Assembly (NCBI GenBank): GCA_905197435.1
Contig: CAJJYX010000159.1
Coordinates: forward strand, 1-7,515
Direction: 5' to 3'
DNA: 7,515 bases
Source of the DNA: an uncultured Bacteroides sp.
Lineage (GTDB): Bacteria; Bacteroidota; Bacteroidia; Bacteroidales; Bacteroidaceae
A program made the translations under genes and the position numbers. Below are positions 6,005-7,515 of the stretch, piece after piece; within the stretch, counting starts at the first letter, position 1, and every line of letters starts with the position of its first letter. The notes under the pieces are model-generated. The model had not been told where the DNA came from, made no database searches, and saw only the letters and a program-made list of their open reading frames with translations.

Positions 6005-6026
6005 CGAAAACTAATCTTTTAGAATT

Positions 6027-7484
6027 ATGAGTACAATCTTACAATTAGCTCCACAGAATGTGTGGAAGCATTTCTATTCGCTGACTCAGATACCCCGTCC
6101 GTCTGGACATATGGAGCAAATAACTGAGTTTTTAATAAGTTTCGGTAAGAGTTTAGGTTTGGAGTCATTTGTCGATGAGGTGGGCAATGTCATTATCCGT
6201 AAGCCTGCCACTCCGGGTATGGAAAACCGCAAGGGTGTCATTCTTCAGGCACACATGGACATGGTTCCCCAAAAGAACAACGATACCATTCACGACTTTA
6301 CTAAAGACCCTATTGAAACCTATGTCGACGGCGACTGGGTGAAAGCCAAAGGCACTACGCTGGGGGCAGACAACGGCTTGGGAGTGGCTGCTATTATGGC
6401 AGTGCTTGAAGATAACAGCCTGAAGCATGGTCCGTTGGAAGCCTTGATTACCAAGGACGAAGAGACGGGGATGTATGGGGCATTCGGCTTGAAGCCGGGT
6501 ACGCTGAAAGGTGAAATCCTGCTTAATCTCGACTCAGAGGATGAAGGCGAACTTTATATCGGTTGTGCCGGAGGTATTGACATCACTGCTACGCTGGAAT
6601 ATAAGGAAGAGGAGCCTGCTGCCGATTTCGTAGCCCGTAAAATTACGTTGAAGGGCTTGCGTGGCGGACACTCCGGCTTGGAAATCAATGAGGGACGTGG
6701 CAATGCCAATAAGCTGCTGGCTCGTGTTGTCCACGATCTGCTGATTGAGTTCGACTCCCAATTGGCAAGCTTTGAGGGCGGAAATATGCGTAATGCCATT
6801 CCACGTGAAGCACATGCGGTATTGGTGTTCAATCCTGAAGATATGGAAGGATTGGAAGACTACATCAAGGAGTATGAAGCACAGCTCAATGAGGAGTATG
6901 CCCCGATTGAAAGTGGCGTTACTTTGAATATGGAAGAAGTTGCTTTGCCTGCTGCCGTTGTCCCGACGGAAATCCAGGATAATATGATTAATGTGTTGAT
7001 GGCTTGTCAGAATGGCGTAATGCGTATGATACCCACCGTACCCGATACCGTGGAAACCTCTTCCAATCTGGCCATCGTAATCATCGCAGAAGGTAAGGCG
7101 GAAGTTCGTATTCTGGCACGTAGCTCTTGCGATACCATGAAGGACTTCCTGGCAGACAGCCTGACAGCTTGTTTTGCCATGGCAGGTATGAAAGTGGAAC
7201 TGAGTGGCGGCTATTCCGGCTGGCAACCCAATGTGGACTCTCCGATTCTGCATGCCATGAAGCTGTCCTATAAGCAGCAATTTGGTGTAGACCCTGCCGT
7301 GAAAGTAATTCATGCCGGTTTGGAATGCGGTATTATCGGTGCCAATTGTCCGGGGCTCGATATGATTTCCTTTGGTCCCACATTGCGTTCTCCGCACTCA
7401 CCGGATGAGCGCGCTCTGATTCCTTCTGTCTCCAAGTTCTACGATTTCCTGGTGGCTACACTGGAACAGACTCCTGAAAAGTAA
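6027..7484 (+). CDS. pepD: Xaa-His dipeptidase (aminoacyl-histidine dipeptidase), M20 family
   Basis: A cytosolic metallo-dipeptidase that splits dipeptides, classically Xaa-His such as carnosine, to release free amino acids. The 485 residues match the length of the E. coli enzyme. The M20 di-zinc site is complete: His76 and Asp78 (A-H-M-D-M-V), bridging Asp115 (L-G-A-D-N-G), catalytic Glu145 and zinc ligand Glu146 (T-K-D-E-E-T-G), Asp169 (N-L-D-S-E-D) and the C-terminal His457 (S-P-H-S-P-D-E). Residues 205-390 or so form the inserted lid/dimerisation domain, beginning with L-R-G-G-H-S-G at 211-217, whose His215 is the conserved lid histidine. G-L-E-C-G-I-I at 431-437 is also typical. There is no signal peptide. 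The ATG lies about 20 bases after its own promoter and has no Shine-Dalgarno sequence. The exact substrate range cannot be read from sequence; the M20 PepD assignment is firm. Confidence 0.95.
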   Translation: MSTILQLAPQNVWKHFYSLTQIPRPSGHMEQITEFLISFGKSLGLESFVDEVGNVIIRKPATPGMENRKGVILQAHMDMVPQKNNDTIHDFTKDPIETYVDGDWVKAKGTTLGADNGLGVAAIMAVLEDNSLKHGPLEALITKDEETGMYGAFGLKPGTLKGEILLNLDSEDEGELYIGCAGGIDITATLEYKEEEPAADFVARKITLKGLRGGHSGLEINEGRGNANKLLARVVHDLLIEFDSQLASFEGGNMRNAIPREAHAVLVFNPEDMEGLEDYIKEYEAQLNEEYAPIESGVTLNMEEVALPAAVVPTEIQDNMINVLMACQNGVMRMIPTVPDTVETSSNLAIVIIAEGKAEVRILARSSCDTMKDFLADSLTACFAMAGMKVELSGGYSGWQPNVDSPILHAMKLSYKQQFGVDPAVKVIHAGLECGIIGANCPGLDMISFGPTLRSPHSPDERALIPSVSKFYDFLVATLEQTPEK

Positions 7485-7488
7485 GGAG

Positions 7489-7502
7489 ATATAGTACTAT
7501 AT
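7489..7502. repeat. A/T-rich palindrome after pepD
   Basis: ATATAGTACTATAT is a perfect 14-base palindrome starting five bases after the pepD stop codon. TACTAT at 7495-7500 can also pair with ATAGTA at 7508-7513. The sequence is cut by the window end, so a terminator further on cannot be judged. It may be simple low-complexity A/T DNA. Confidence 0.3.
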
Positions 7503-7515
7503 ATATAATAGTAAG

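Larger units (their letters stand above)
5382..6026. other. Long intergenic region with clustered inverted repeats
   Basis: About 645 bases without a convincing gene. Its contents in order: a long-range inverted repeat (5478-5569), a strong hairpin (5588-5634), a hairpin at 5675-5700, a 6-bp TTCTGC/GCAGAA hairpin around 5804-5818, a 6+3 bp CTTTAT/ATAAAG hairpin at 5936-5962, and the pepD promoter at 5975-6004. The longest ATG-started frame (5653-5898, 81 codons) overlaps the hairpins, resembles no family I know, and uses AGA/AGG and ATA codons that the flanking genes use little. Before the pepD promoter no perfect TAnnTTTG is seen on either strand; TTATTTTG at 5877-5884 is one base off. Confidence 0.6.

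Noticed and set aside
5382..6026. tRNA, CRISPR array or insertion sequence in the large gap
   Set aside because: I found no cloverleaf with a T-loop, no regularly spaced long direct repeats with unique spacers, and no transposase fragment or terminal inverted repeats with target duplication.
6534..7397. 287-codon minus-strand open frame inside pepD
   Set aside because: It is a mirror frame of pepD, whose active site is intact on the plus strand. The antisense product is Cys/His/Gln-rich noise.

Overview
The window looks like chromosomal core DNA from a Bacteroides-type member of the Bacteroidales. Three things point there. Near-perfect Bacteroidota -7 boxes (TAnnTTTG) lie just upstream of genes. 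Start codons sit in A/T-rich leaders without a clear Shine-Dalgarno sequence. The protein set (a tandem DUF349 protein, MgtE, RsmA, a stand-alone flippase-like membrane protein and PepD) is typical of that group. The genus is an inference from style and gene content; no search was possible.

Left half, minus strand (about 57-4363): rsmA (16S rRNA dimethyltransferase) is followed by mgtE (Mg2+ channel/transporter), whose first possible ATG overlaps the end of rsmA by 11 bases. After a 117-base gap comes a 617-residue protein with five DUF349 repeats, ending in a hairpin terminator at 57-97. rsmA and mgtE are almost certainly one transcription unit. The DUF349 gene may be co-transcribed or may use a weak promoter in the gap; its leader contains small competing hairpins.

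Centre (4248-4394): a divergent control region. A perfect -7 box for rsmA (minus) and another for the flippase gene (plus) lie back to back, only five bases apart, so polymerase probably cannot occupy both at once.

Right half, plus strand: a flippase-like (LPG synthase TM family) inner-membrane protein at 4395-5381, then about 645 bases without a convincing gene, then pepD (Xaa-His dipeptidase, M20 family) at 6027-7484 behind a well-formed Bacteroides promoter (TTG, 19 bases, TATATTTG). The non-coding stretch is the least explained part of the window. It carries several inverted repeats, including a 19-bp hairpin at 5588-5634, a long-range pair at 5478-5569 and a hairpin at 5675-5700.

The proteins are housekeeping: ribosome maturation, Mg2+ homeostasis, envelope lipid handling and dipeptide salvage. 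I see no phage, transposase, CRISPR, toxin-antitoxin or defence genes, no rRNA or tRNA, and no clear sign of a new multi-gene system. The best leads are the structured intergenic DNA and the overlapping divergent promoters.
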